64,000 nt of DNA from Osedax frankpressi (taxonomy: Eukaryota; Annelida; Polychaeta; Sabellida; Siboglinidae). The notes beneath the pieces were generated by a model, which was given only the letters and a program-made list of their open reading frames with translations, ran no database searches and had not been told where the DNA came from. The position numbers and the translations under genes were made by a program. Below, piece after piece: positions 1 through 15,000 of the stretch; position 1 is the first letter of the stretch; each line of letters starts with the position of its first letter. The stretch lies in NCBI GenBank assembly GCA_964035775.1, contig OZ038317.1:7883977-7947976 (forward strand). Direction: 5' to 3'.

Positions 1-64
1 ATTATATTAAGTAATATAATATAAGATATGCTAATAATATTGCGAAATGCTTCAAAGTAAAAAC

Positions 65-3000
65 CGGATTTCTGTTGAATGTCTTTGATGCGAGATAAAC
101 TTGAATTGAAATGCAGTTCTATTTGTTGTACTGCGGCCATATTAGTGTCCAGGGATGTGATGTCTTCGGTGATCTTCGCTAGGATTTCGTTGACCATATT
201 CGTCTTGATCTGTAAACGGCCGAAAAAAAGTAAATACTACTTCGGAATAGTATTCGAAGACAAGGTACAGCTTTTCATACAATACGACTCTGGAGACGCT
301 TTTGTGCGGACCTTCAATCAAATGATATAATACCTAGAACTAATATTCTTTATTAATACAACATTTCTATATCAATATCAAGTAATATAAAAATAGCAAT
401 TATGAGACTACTTGAAATCCATCTAGTGAGGGATGTAAAAGTTGAAATTGCCTGGAATTGAAATAAATAGAGAGTGATTTGTAAATACAGTAATATAAAA
501 TAGCTCTAAATAACAAACTTAAGAGAGATAACTTACCAATGAGAGATTCTTGTCGTAGAAGTAAAGATATTGGTCGAGAAATTCAACTAGCAATTGAACC
601 TGTCGGATGAATATTTCTTTAACATATTTTGAAGGGATACATAGATTTTGGATCATAAATGGCAAATGGATCAACAGCTACATATGCTAATAAGGTATTT
701 AGTGAAATAGATGTAAATACTTAAAAACTAGGTTTCACAATCTCATTGATTCAATGCTACGAATACATATGAATACATGTTCGGATAGATATCCGATCGA
801 ATAGGTAAGTATTGTTATATCATCGTAGCTACCGACCTTGACAGCATTGTCCATGCACTGGGAAGCAATTCTTAGACCTCTTTTCAAACAGTCCAGCACT
901 CGCTTCTCATTCTTCAACTGAGGTATTGAGCATTTAGGGTTAGGTAAACTACACAGGTAAGACTAGTTGGTATATAACTGAAGTGTAAAAATACTATTTT
1001 ACACTATGTGTGTGTTTGCATACAGTTTTACAATAAGTAGGTGAAATAATGTTATCACTAGTTAATTTATTATGTAATTGTATGACTGTCACTCTGTCAA
1101 TACTGACGATAGAAACCTCCCCTTAAGTAGATTATAAATATTTAATATTAATAATTATTTATAAAATATTATTTGTTAAATTATCATTTTATAGCTAATC
1201 ACTAATTATATTATTTTATTTTTTATTGTTAATTTAACATAATTTCAATATCTTTAATAATAAATTGACTTGTAATATATAATTATTAATATTCACATAA
1301 ATAAAATGCATTTGTGCATAATACATATTTTAAAAAAATGTTTATAATTAAAAATATTATATAAAATATATTATACATTAATTATCTATATTGATTTAAA
1401 ACCGTAATACAAATTTATGTAATTTATTCTCAGATTTAACATTATTTTTAATTATATATATTATCATAACTTTTTCGATATTAAATATTATTGATTTATT
1501 ATTATTTTATAATGAATAATATATTTAAATATTATTGATTTATTATTATTTTATATTGAATAATATATTTAATATAAAATAATAATAAATCAATAATATT
1601 TAATTTCAAAAAAGTTATGATATGTTTAAATTATGATTAATTTTTACAAAAAAAGTCTATAGAAAATATTCATTATTTCTAGAGTATTTTACATTATACG
1701 GATGATACAATGAATAATTTATATTAAATTGTGTACACATTATATTGCCGGGGTTTTCGGAGCATATTGTTAAATGTCAAGGTTTTAAAAAAAATTTCAT
1801 TTCTGCAATACTTAAAAATGTAAAACGCATTTATTATTAATCAGTTCTTGGAATGTCAATTTCATAACCTGTACGACTTGACCGTCTTCATCGACCACGT
1901 AGCCAGACCAGAAGAGATGGGTACACGAGATGAGCGCGCGGCATTGATCCGGTTTCCTGCGGGCGCGGAAGGGGAAGTTAATTTCGCGATTATAAGAACG
2001 ACGAATTCGAGGATAAGATAAGACACACAACAATAACAATCGAATGAGGTGAGGATGGTAATGCAGGATGGTAATGCAGGATGGTAATGAGGGATGGTAA
2101 TGCAGGATGGTAATGCAGGATGGTAATGCAGGATGGTAATGCAGGATGGTAATGCAGGATGGTAATGCAGGATGGTAATGAGGGATGGTAATGCAGGATG
2201 GTAATGCAGGATGGTAATGCAGGATGGTAATGCAGGATGGTAATGCAGGATGGTAATGCAGGATGGTAATGCAGGATGGTAATGCCGGATGGTAATGCAG
2301 GATGGTAATGCAGGATGGTAATGCAGGATGGTAATGCAGGATGGTAATGCGGGATGGTAATGCAGGATGGTAATGCAGGTTGGTAATGCAGGATGGTAAT
2401 GAGGGATGGTAATGCCGGTTGGTAATGCCGGTTGGTAATGCAGGATGGTAATGCAGGACAGTAATGCAGGTTGGTAATGTAGGATGGTAATGTAGGATGG
2501 TAATGCAGGTTGGTAATGCAGGATGGTAATGCAGGATGGTAATGCAGGATGGTAATGCGGGATGGTAATGCAGGATGGTAATGCAGGTTGGTAATGCAGG
2601 ATGGTAATGAGGGATGGTAATGCCGGTTGGTAATGCCGGTTGGTAATGCAGGTTGGTAATGCAGGATGGTAATGCAGGACAGTAATGCAGGTTGGTAATG
2701 TAGGATGGTAATGTAGGATGGTAATGCAGGTTGGTAATGCAGGATGGTAATGCAGGTTGGTAATGCCGGTTGGTAATGCAGGATGGTAATGCAGGATGGT
2801 AATGCGGGATGGTAATGCAGGACAGTAATGCAGGATGGTAATGCGGGATGGTAATGAGGGATGGTAATGCAGGATGGTAATGCAGGATGGTAATGCAGGT
2901 TGGTAATGCAGGATGGTAATGCAGTATGGTAATGCAGGATGGTAATGCAGTATGGTAATGCAGGATGGTAATGCAGGATGGTAATGAGGGATGGTAATGC

Positions 3001-6000
3001 GGGATGGTAATGAAGGATGGTAATGCAGGATGGTAATGCAGGATGGTAATGCAGGATGGTAATGCAGGATGGTAATGCAGTATGGTAATGCAGGATGGTA
3101 ATGAGGGATGGTAATGCAGGATGGTAATGCAGGATGGTAATGCAGGATGGTAATGCAGGATGGTAATGCAGGATGGTAATGCAGGATGGTAATGCAGGAT
3201 GGTAATGCAGGATGGTAATGCAGGATGGTAATGCAGGTTGGTAATGCAGGATGGTAATGCGGGATGGTAATGCAGGATGGTAATGCAGGATGGTAATGCG
3301 GGATGGTAATGCGGGATGGTAATGCAGGATGGTAATGCAGGTTGGTAATGCAGGATGGTAATGCAGGTTGGTAATGCAGGATGGTAATGCAGGTTGGTAA
3401 TGCAGGATGGTAATGCAGGACAGTAATGCAGGTTGGTAATTACGGATGGTAATGTAGGATGGTAATGCAGGTTGGTAATGCAGGATGGTAATGCAGGTTG
3501 GTAATGCGGGATGGTAATGCAGGATGGTAATGCAGGTTGGTAATGCAGGATGGTAATGAGGGATGGTAATGCCGGTTGGTAATGCCGGTTGGTAATGCAG
3601 GATGGTAATGCAGGACAGTAATGCAGGTTGGTAATGTAGGATGGTAATGTAGGATGGTAATGCAGGTTGGTAATGCAGGATGGTAATGCAGGATGGTAAT
3701 GCGGGATGGTAATGCAGGATGGTAATGCAGGTTGGTAATGCAGGATGGTAATGAGGGATGGTAATGCCGGTTGGTAATGCCGGTTGGTAATGCAGGATGG
3801 TAATGCAGGACAGTAATGCAGGTTGGTAATGTAGGATGGTAATGTAGGATGGTAATGCAGGTTGGTAATGCAGGATGGTAATGCAGGATGGTAATGCAGG
3901 ATGGTAATGCGGGATGGTAATGCAGGATGGTAATGCAGGTTGGTAATGCAGGATGGTAATGAGGGATGGTAATGCCGGTTGGTAATGCCGGTTGGTAATG
4001 CAGGTTGGTAATGCAGGATGGTAATGCAGGACAGTAATGCAGGTTGGTAATGTAGGATGGTAATGTAGGATGGTAATGCAGGTTGGTAATGCAGGATGGT
4101 AATGCAGGTTGGTAATGCCGGTTGGTAATGCAGGATGGTAATGCAGGATGGTAATGCGGGATGGTAATGCAGGACAGTAATGCAGGATGGTAATGCGGGA
4201 TGGTAATGAGGGATGGTAATGCAGGATGGTAATGCAGGATGGTAATGCAGGTTGGTAATGCAGGATGGTAATGCAGTATGGTAATGCAGGATGGTAATGC
4301 AGGATGGTAATGAGGGATGGTAATGCGGGATGGTAATGAAGGATGGTAATGCAGGATGGTAATGCAGGATGGTAATGCAGGATGGTAATGCAGGATGGTA
4401 ATGCAGTATGGTAATGCAGGATGGTAATGAGGGATGGTAATGCAGGATGGTAATGCAGGATGGTAATGCAGGATGGTAATGCAGGATGGTAATGCAGGAT
4501 GGTAATGCAGGATGGTAATGCAGGATGGTAATGCAGGATGGTAATGCAGGATGGTAATGCAGGTTGGTAATGCAGGATGGTAATGCGGGATGGTAATGCA
4601 GGATGGTAATGCAGGATGGTAATGCGGGATGGTAATGCGGGATGGTAATGCAGGATGGTAATGCAGGTTGGTAATGCAGGATGGTAATGCAGGTTGGTAA
4701 TGCAGGATGGTAATGCAGGTTGGTAATGCAGGATGGTAATGCAGGACAGTAATGCAGGTTGGTAATTACGGATGGTAATGTAGGATGGTAATGCAGGTTG
4801 GTAATGCAGGATGGTAATGCAGGTTGGTAATGCCGGTTGGTAATGCAGGTTGGTAATGCAGGATGGTAATGCAGGTTGGTAATGCAGGATGGTAATGCAG
4901 GACAGTAATGCAGGATGGTAATGCGGGATGGTAATGAGGGATGGTAATGCAGGATGGTAATGCAGGATGGTAATGCAGGTTGGTAATGCAGGATGGTAAT
5001 GCGGGATGGTAATGCGGGATGGTAATGAAGGATGGTAATGCAGGATGGTAATGCAGGATGGTAATGCAGGATGGTAATGCAGGATGGTAATGCAGTATGG
5101 TAATGCAGGATGGTAATGAGGGATGGTAATGCAGGATGGTAATGCAGGATGGTAATGCAGGATGGTAATGCAGGATGGTAATGCAGGATGGTAATGCAGG
5201 ATGGTAATGCAGGATGGTAATGCAGGATGGTAATGCAGGATGGTAATGCAGGATGGTAATGCAGGATGGTAATGCGGGATGGTAATGCGGGATGGTAATG
5301 AAGGATGGTAATGCAGGATGGTAATGCAGGATGGTAATGCAGGATGGTAATGCAGGATGGTAATGCAGTATGTTAATGCAGGATGGTAATGCAGGATGGT
5401 AATGCAGGATGGTAATGCAGGATGGTAATGCAGGATGTTAATGAGGGATGGTAATGCAGGATGGTAATGCCGGTTGGTAATGCAGGATGGTAATGCAGGT
5501 TGGTAATGCAGGATGGTAATGCAGGATGGTAATGCAGGATGGTAATGCAGGATGGTAATGCAGGATGGTAATGCCGGTTGGTAATGCAGGATGGTAATGC
5601 AGGTTGGTAATGTAAGATGGTAATGCAGGATGGTAATGCAGGATGGTAATGCAGGATGGTAATGCAGGTTGGTAATGCAGGATGGTAATGCAGGATGGTA
5701 ATGCAGGATGGTAATGAGGGATGGTAATGCCGGTTGGTAATGCAGGATGGTAATGCAGGATGGTAATGAGGGATGGTAATGCAGGATGGTAATGCAGGAT
5801 GGTAATGCAGGATGGTAATGAGGGATGGTAATGCGGGTTGGTAATGCAGGATGGTAATGCAGGATGGTAATGCAGGATGGTAATGCAGGATGGTAATGCA
5901 GGATGTTAATGAGGGATGGTAATGCAGGATGGTAATGCCGGTTGGTAATGCAGGATGGTAATGCCGGATGGTAATGCAGGTTGGTAATGAGGGATGGTAA

Positions 6001-9000
6001 TGCAGGATGGTAATGCAGGATGATAATGCAGGATGGTAATGCAGGATGGTAATGCAGGATGGTAATGCAGGATGGTAATGCGGGATGGTAATGCGGGTTG
6101 GTAATGCAGGATGGTAATGCAGGATGGTAATGCAGGATGGTAATGAGGTGAGGATGGTAATGCCGGATGGTAATGCGGGATGGTAATGCGGGATGGTAAT
6201 GCAGGATGGTAATGCAGGATGGTAATGCAGGATGGTAATGCAGGATGTTAATGCAGGATGGTAATGCAGGATGGTAATGCAGGATGGTAATGCAGGATGG
6301 TAATGCAGGATGGTAATGCAGGATGGTAATGCAGGATGATAATGCCGGATGGTAATGCAGGTTGGTAATGCAGGATGGTAATGAGGGATGGTAATGCAGG
6401 TTGGTAATGAGGGAGGGTAATGCAGGTTGGTAATGCAGGATGGTAATGAGGGATGGTAATGCAGGATGGTAATGCGGGTTGGTAATGAGGGATGGTAATG
6501 CAGGTTGGTAATGCAGGATGGTAATGCAGGATGGTAATGCAGGATGGTAATGCAGGTTGGTAATGCAGGATGGTAATGCAGGTTGGTAATGCAGGATGGT
6601 AATGAGGGATGGTAATGCCGGTTGGTAATGCCGGTTGGTAATGCAGGATGGTAATGCAGGATGGTAATGCAGGATGGTAATGCAGGACAGTAATGCAGGT
6701 TGGTAATGCCGGTTGGTAATGCCGGTTGGTAATGCAGGATGGTAATGCAGGATGGTAATGCAGGTTGGTAATGCAGGATGGTAATGCAGGACAGTAATGC
6801 AGGATGGTAATGCAGGTTGGTAATGTAAGATGGTAATGCAGGATGGTAATGCAGGTTGGTAATGCAGGATGGTAATGCAGGTTGGTAATGCAGGTTGGTA
6901 ATGTCGGTTGGTAAGGGAACCTGAGGAGTTTGGCAGCTGCGAGAGCACACTGAGTCACCAGAGGGTCGTGGTTGTCGGCGGCGAAACATTTCGACTCGGC
7001 GACGCAGCCGATTATCGACGTGATCGCCGTCAATTGCGCTCGAGACTCGCTGATTTCATCCTCGTAGATACAAAACGCCTGCGAATTGTGTGCGGTTAAT
7101 GTATATTTCACTTATATTAAGAATATCAAAATAAGTTTACATATCTTATATATTATATGATTTCGTATGTATATTGTATAGGATTTTTTTTAAACTATAT
7201 TTAAAATGATCAAGATATGAATAAAATACGCATTAAAATAACTAACTTGCGAAATGAATTCATAGGATACGTTAGTGAAACCAATTTTTCCAGCAGTCAA
7301 TGCACCCTGGGAGAATGAAAATGTAATAAGATGGAATTGATACAGGTATTCTAGCCTCTAATCAAATTGAATCTGGTATTGTTAGTTGATTATTTGAATA
7401 TTATCTTACAGCTATAAACATAGTGGATTTGTAAAGGGTGGAATTAGTTTGTTTATATGGAAACTTGTAGATAAAAGTGAAATAGTGAGGCTTGTGTAAT
7501 TGATTAGTTTGATATAATCTATATAGAAGAAGAGTAGTAGATGTAGTAGTTGTAGTAGTCGTGTTAATGGTAGCTTTGCTAGGATATAAGCTTAAAGAGA
7601 TGGGTCACGTACAGCAACGGGATACATAGCGAAGTTATTTATTTGAATGCCAACTTGAAGATAGAGATGAAGAGGAAGTTCAGTTAGTTCTGCCTTTAGT
7701 AAAGCTCCGATTGTAACGTGACAAAACTGGAATAGTTTATCGCATTTCTTCTCCCATTTCTCATCCTACGAAAAAGTTTAGAAGTTAGGAATATTAGAAT
7801 TAGAAGTTATAATATTAGAATTAGAAGTTATAACATTAGAATTAGAAGTTAGGAACATTAGAATTAGAAGTTAGGAACATTAGAATTAGAAGTTATAATA
7901 TTAGAATTAGAAGTTATAACATTAGAATTAGAAGTTAGGAACATCAGAATTATTAGTTAGGAACATCAGAATTAGAAGTTAGGAACATTAGAATTAGAAG
8001 TTAGGAACATTAGAATTAGAAGTTAGGAACATTAGAATTAGAAGTTAGGAACATTAGAATTAGAAGTTAGGAACATTAGAATTAGAAGTTAGGAACATTA
8101 GAATTAGAAGTTAGGAACATTAGAATTAGAAGTTAGGAACATTAGAATTAGAAGTTAGGAACATTAGAATTAGAAGTTAGGAACATTAGAATTAGAAGTT
8201 ATAACATTAGAATTAGAAGTTAGGAACATTAGAATTAGAAGTTAGGAACATTAGAATTAGAAGTTATGAACATTAGAATTAGAAGTTAGGAACATTAGAA
8301 TTAGAAGTTAGGAACATTAGAATTAGAAGTTAGAAACATTAGAATTAGAAGTTAGGAACATTAGAATTAGAAGTTAGGAACATTAGAATTAGAAGTTATG
8401 AACATTAGAATTAGAAGTTAGGAACATTAGAATTAGAAGTTATAACATTAGAATTAGAAGTTATAACATTAGAATTAGAAGTTATAATATTAGAATTAGA
8501 AGTTATGAACATTAGAATTAGAAGTTAGGAACATTAGAATTAGAAGTTATAACATTAGAATTAGAAGTTATAACATTAGAATTAGAAGTTAGGAACATTA
8601 GAATTAGAAGTTAGGAACATTACAATTAGAAGTTAGGAACATTAGAATTAGAAGTTATGAACATTAGAATTAGAAGTTAGGAACATTAGAATTAGAAGTT
8701 AGGAACATTAGAATTAGAAGTTAGGAACATTAGAATTAGAAGTTAGGAACATTAGAATTAGAAGTTAGGAACATTAGAATTAGAAGTTATAACATTAGAA
8801 TTAGAAGTTAGGAACATTAGAATTAGAAGTTAGGAACATTAGAATTAGAAGTTAGGAACATTAGAATTAGAAGTTAGGAACATTAGAATTAGAAGTTATA
8901 ACATTAGAATTAGAAGTTATAACATTAGAATTAGAAGTTAGGAACATTAGAATTAGAAGTTAGGAACATTAGAATTAGAAGTTAGGAACATTAGAATTAG

Positions 9001-12000
9001 AAGTTAGGAACATTAGAATTAGAAGTTAGGAACATTAGAATTAGAAGTTAGGAACATTAGAATTAGAAGTTAGGAACATTAGAATTAGAAGTTAGGAACA
9101 TTAGAATTAGAAGTTAGGAACATTAGAATTAGAAGTTATAACATTAGAATTAGAAGTTATAACATTAGAATTAGAAGTTAGGAACATTAGAATTAGAAGT
9201 TAGGAACATTAGAATTAGAAGTTAGGAACATTAGAATTAGAAGTTAGGAACATTAGAATTAGAAGTTAGGAACATTAGAATTAGAAGTTAGGAACATTAG
9301 AATTAGAAGTTATGAACATTAGAATTAGAAGTTAGGAACATTAGAATTAGAAGTTAGGAACATTAGAATTAGAAGTTAGGAACATTAGAATTAGAAGTTA
9401 GGAACATTAGAATTAGAAGTTATAACATTAGAATTAGAAGTTAGGAACATTAGAATTAGAAGTTAGGAACATTAGAATTAGAAGTTAGGAACATTAGAAT
9501 TAGAAGTTAGGAACATTAGAATTAGAAGTTAGGAACATTAGAATTAGAAGTTAGGAACATTAGAATTAGAAGTTATAACATTAGAATTAGAAGTTAGGAA
9601 CATTAGAATTAGAAGTTAGGAACATTAGAATTAGAAGTTAGGAACATTAGAATTAGAAGTTATGAACATTAGAATTAGAAGTTATAACATTAGAATTAGA
9701 AGTTATAACATTAGAATTAGAAGTTAGGAACATTAGAATTAGAAGTTAGGAACATTAGAATTAGAAGTTAGGAACATTAGAATTAGAAGTTAGGAACATT
9801 AGAATTAGAAGTTAGGAACATTAGAATTAGAAGTTAGGAACATTAGAATTAGAAGTTATAACATTAGAATTAGAAGTTATAACATTAGAATTAGAAGTTA
9901 GGAACATTAGAATTAGAAGTTAGGAACATTAGAATTAGAAGTTAGGAACATTAGAATTAGAAGTTAGGAACATTAGAATTAGAAGTTAGGAACATTAGAA
10001 TTAGAAGTTAGGAACATTAGAATTAGAAGTTATAACATTAGAATTAGAAGTTAGGAACATTAGAATTAGAAGTTAGGAACATTAGAATTAGAAGTTATGA
10101 ACATTAGAATTAGAAGTTATAACATTAGAATTAGAAGTTATAACATTAGAATTAGAAGTTAGGAACATTAGAATTAGAAGTTAGGAACATTAGAATTAGA
10201 AGTTAGGAACATTAGAATTAGAAGTTAGGAACATTAGAATTAGAAGTTATAACATTAGAATTAGAAGTTAGGAACATTAGAATTAGAAGTTAGGAACATT
10301 AGAATTAGAAGTTAGGAACATTAGAATTAGAAGTTATAACATTAGAATTAGAAGTTATAACATTAGAATTAGAAGTTAGGAACATTAGAATTAGAAGTTA
10401 GGAACATTAGAATTAGAAGTTATAACATTAGAATTAGAAGTTAGGAACATTAGAATTAGAAGTTAGGAACATTAGAATTAGAAGTTAGGAACATTAGAAT
10501 TAGAAGTTAGGAACATTAGAATTAGAAGTTATAACATTAGAATTAGAAGTTAGGAACATTAGAATTAGAAGTTAGGAACATTAGAATTAGAAGTTAGGAA
10601 CATTAGAATTAGAAGTTATAACATTAGAATTAGAAGTTATAACATTAGAATTAGAAGTTAGGAACATTAGAATTAGAAGTTAGGAACATTAGAATTAGAA
10701 GTTAGGAACATTAGAATTAGAAGTTAGGAACATTAGAATTAGAAGTTAGGAACATTAGAATTAGAAGTTAGGAACATTAGAATTAGAAGTTAGGAACATT
10801 AGAATTAGAAGTTAGGAACATTAGAATTAGAAGTTAGGAACATTAGAATTAGAAGTTAGGAACATTAGAATTAGAAGTTATAATATTAGAATTAGAAGTT
10901 AGGAACATTAGAATTAGAAGTTATGAACATTAGAATTAGAAGTTAGGAACATTAGAATTAGAAGTTAGGAACATTAGAATTAGAAGTTAGGAACATTAGA
11001 ATTAGAAGTTAGGAACATTAGAATTAGAAGTTAGGAACATTAGAATTAGAAGTTATAACATTAGAATTAGAAGTTAGGAACATTAGAATTAGAAGTTAGG
11101 AACATTAGGATTAGAAGTTAGGAACATTAGAATTAGAAGTTAGGAACATTAGAATTAGAAGTTATAACATTAGAATTAGAAGTTAGGAACATTAGAATTA
11201 GAAGTTAGGAACATTAGAATTAGAAGTTATGAACATTAGAATTAGAAGTTAGGAACATTAGAATTAGAAGTTAGGAACATTAGAATTAGAAGTTATGAAC
11301 ATTAGAATTAGAAGTTAGGAACATTAGAATTAGAAGTTAGGAATATTAGAATTAGAAGTTAGGAACATTAGAATTAGAAGTTATAACATTAGAATTAGAA
11401 GTTAGGAACATTAGAATTAGAAGTTATGAACATTAGAATTAGAAGTTAGGAACATTAGAATTAGAAGTTAGGAACATTAGAATTAGAAGTTAGGAACATT
11501 AGAATTAGAAGTTATAACATTAGAATTAGAAGTTAGGAACATTAGAATTAGAAGTTAGGAACATTAGAATTAGAAGTTATGAACATTAGAATTAGAAGTT
11601 ATAACATTAGAATTAGAAGTTATAACATTAGAATTAGAAGTTATAACATTAGAATTAGAAGTTAGGAACATTAGAATTAGAAGTTAGGAACATTAGAATT
11701 AGAAGTTAGGAACATTAGAATTAGAAGTTATAACATTAGAATTAGAAGTTAGGAACATTAGAATTAGAAGTTAGGAACATTAGAATTAGAAGTTAGGAAC
11801 ATTAGAATTAGAAGTTATAACATTAGAATTAGAAGTTAGGAACATTAGAATTAGAAGTTAGGAACATTAGAATTAGAAGTTAGGAACATTAGAATTAGAA
11901 GTTAGGAACATTAGAATTAGAAGTTAGGAACATTAGAATTAGAAGTTAGGAACATTAGAATTAGAAGTTAGGAACATTAGAATTAGAAGTTAGGAACATT

Positions 12001-15000
12001 AGAATTAGAAGTTATAACATTAGAATTAGAAGTTAGGAACATTAGAATTAGAAGTTATAACATTAGAATTAGAAGTTAGGAACATTAGAATTAGAAGTTA
12101 GGAACATTAGAATTAGAAGTTAGGAACATTAGAATTAGAAGTTAGGAACATTAGAATTAGAAGTTAGGAACATTAGAATTAGAAGTTATAACATTAGAAT
12201 TAGAAGTTATAACATTAGAATTAGAAGTTAGGAACATTAGAATTAGAAGTTATGAACATTAGAATTAGAAGTTAGGAACATTAGAATTAGAAGTTAGGAA
12301 CATTAGAATTAGAAGTTAGGAACATTAGAATTAGAAGTTAGGAACATTAGAATTAGAAGTTAGGAACATTAGAATTAGAAGTTATAACATTAGAATTAGA
12401 AGTTAGGAACATTAGAATTAGAAGTTAGGAACATTAGAATTAGAAGTTAGGAACATTAGAATTAGAAGTTAGGAACATTAGAATTAGAAGTTAGGAACAT
12501 TAGAATTAGAAGTTAGGAACATTAGAATTAGAAGTTAGGAACATTAGAATTAGAAGTTAGGAACATTAGAATTAGAAGTTATAACATTAGAATTAGAAGT
12601 TAGGAACATTAGAATTAGAAGTTAGGAACATTAGAATTAGAAGTTAGGAACATTAGAATTAGAAGTTATAACATTAGAATTAGAAGTTATAACATTAGAA
12701 TTAGAAGTTAGGAACATTAGAATTAGAAGTTAGGAACATTAGAATTAGAAGTTAGGAACATTAGAATTAGAAGTTAGGAACATTAGAATTAGAAGTTAGG
12801 AACATTAGAATTAGAAGTTAGGAACATTAGAATTAGAAGTTAGGAACATTAGAATTAGAAGTTAGGAACATTAGAATTAGAAGTTAGGAACATTAGAATT
12901 AGAAGTTAGGAACATTAGAATTAGAAGTTATAATATTAGAATTAGAAGTTAGGAACATTAGAATTAGAAGTTATGAACATTAGAATTAGAAGTTAGGAAC
13001 ATTAGAATTAGAAGTTAGGAACATTAGAATTAGAAGTTAGGAACATTAGAATTAGAAGTTAGGAACATTAGAATTAGAAGTTAGGAACATTAGAATTAGA
13101 AGTTATAACATTAGAATTAGAAGTTAGGAACATTAGAATTAGAAGTTAGAAACATTAGAATTAGAAGTTAGGAACATTAGAATTAGAAGTTAGGAACATT
13201 AGAATTAGAAGTTAGGAACATTAGAATTAGAAGTTAGGAACATTAGAATTAGAAGTTATAACATTAGAATTAGAAGTTAGGAACATTAGAATTAGAAGTT
13301 ATAACATTAGAATTAGAAGTTAGGAACATTAGAATTAGAAGTTAGGAACATTAGAATTAGAAGTTAGGAACATTAGAATTAGAAGTTAGGAACATTAGAA
13401 TTAGAAGTTAGGAACATTAGAATTAGAAGTTAGGAACATTAGAATTAGAAGTTAGGAACATAAGAATTAGAAGTTAGGAACATTAGAATTAGAAGTTAGG
13501 AACATTATAATTAGAAGTTAGGAACATTAGAATTAGAAGTTATAACATTAGAATTAGAAGTTAGGAACATTAGAATTAGAAGTTAGGAACATTAGAATTA
13601 GAAGTTAGGAACATTAGAATTAGAAGTTAGGAACATTAGAATTAGAAGTTAGGAACATCAGAATTAGAAGTTAGGAACATTAGAATTAGAAGTTAGGAAC
13701 ATTAGAATTAGAAGTTAGGAACATTAGAATTAGAAGTTAGGAACATTAGAATTAGAAGTTATAACATTAGAATTAGAAGTTAGGAACATTAGAATTAGAA
13801 GTTATAACATTAGAATTAGAAGTTAGGAACATTAGAATTAGAAGTTAGGAACATTAGAATTAGAAGTTAGGAACATTAGAATTATAAGTTAGGAACATTA
13901 GAATTAGAAGTTATAACATTAGAATTAGAAGTTAGGAACATTAGAATTAGAAGTTAGGAACATTAGAATTAGAAGTTATAACATTAGAATTAGAAGTTAG
14001 GAACATTAGAATTAGAAGTTATAACATTAGAATTAGAAGTTAGGAACATTAGAATTAGAAGTTAGGAACATTAGAATTAGAAGTTAGGAACATTAGAATT
14101 AGAAGTTAGGAACATTAGAATTAGAAGTTAGGAACATTAGAATTAGAAGTTAGGAACATTAGAATTAGAAGTTATAACATTAGAATTAGAAGTTAGGAAC
14201 ATTAGAATTAGAAGTTAGAAACATTAGAAGTTAGGAACATTAGAATTAGAAGTTAGGAACATTAGAATTAGAAGTTAGGAACATTAGAATTAGAAGTTAG
14301 GAACATTAGAATTAGAAGTTAGGAACATTAGAATTAGAAGTTAGGAACATTAGAATTAGAAGTTATAACATTAGAATTAGAAGTTAGGAACATTAGAATT
14401 AGAAGTTAGGAACATTAGAATTAGAAGTTAGGAACATTAGAATTAGAAGTTATAACATTAGAATTAGAAGTTAGGAACATTAGAATTAGAAGTTATAACA
14501 TTAGAATTATAAGTTAGGAACATTAGAATTAGAAGTTAGGAACATTAGAATTAGAAGTTAGGAACATTAGAATTAGAAGTTATAACATTAGAATTAGAAG
14601 TTAGGAACATTAGAATTAGAAGTTAGGAACATTAGAATTAGAAGTTATAACATTAGAATTAGAAGTTAGGAACATTAGAATTAGAAGTTAGGAACATTAG
14701 AATTAGAAGTTAGGAACATTAGAATTAGAAGTTAGGAACATTAGAATTAGAAGTTAGGAACATTAGAATTAGAAGTTATAACATTAGAATTAGAAGTTAA
14801 GAACATTAGAATTAGAAGTTAGGAACATTAGAATTAGAAGTTAGGAACATTAGAATTAGAAGTTATAACATTAGAATTAGAAGTTAGGAACATTAGAATT
14901 AGAAGTTATAACATTAGAATTAGAAGTTAGGAACATTAGAATTAGAAGTTATAACATTAGAATTAGAAGTTAGGAACATTAGAATTAGAAGTTAGGAACA

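Noticed and set aside
1990-6989. Open frames of 1,652, 538 and 287 codons on the minus strand
   Set aside because: They are read-through of the 13-bp array in three frames. Only the ends belong to genuine VPS35 exons (1,956-1,869 and 7,078-6,921), which are joined by splicing across the array.
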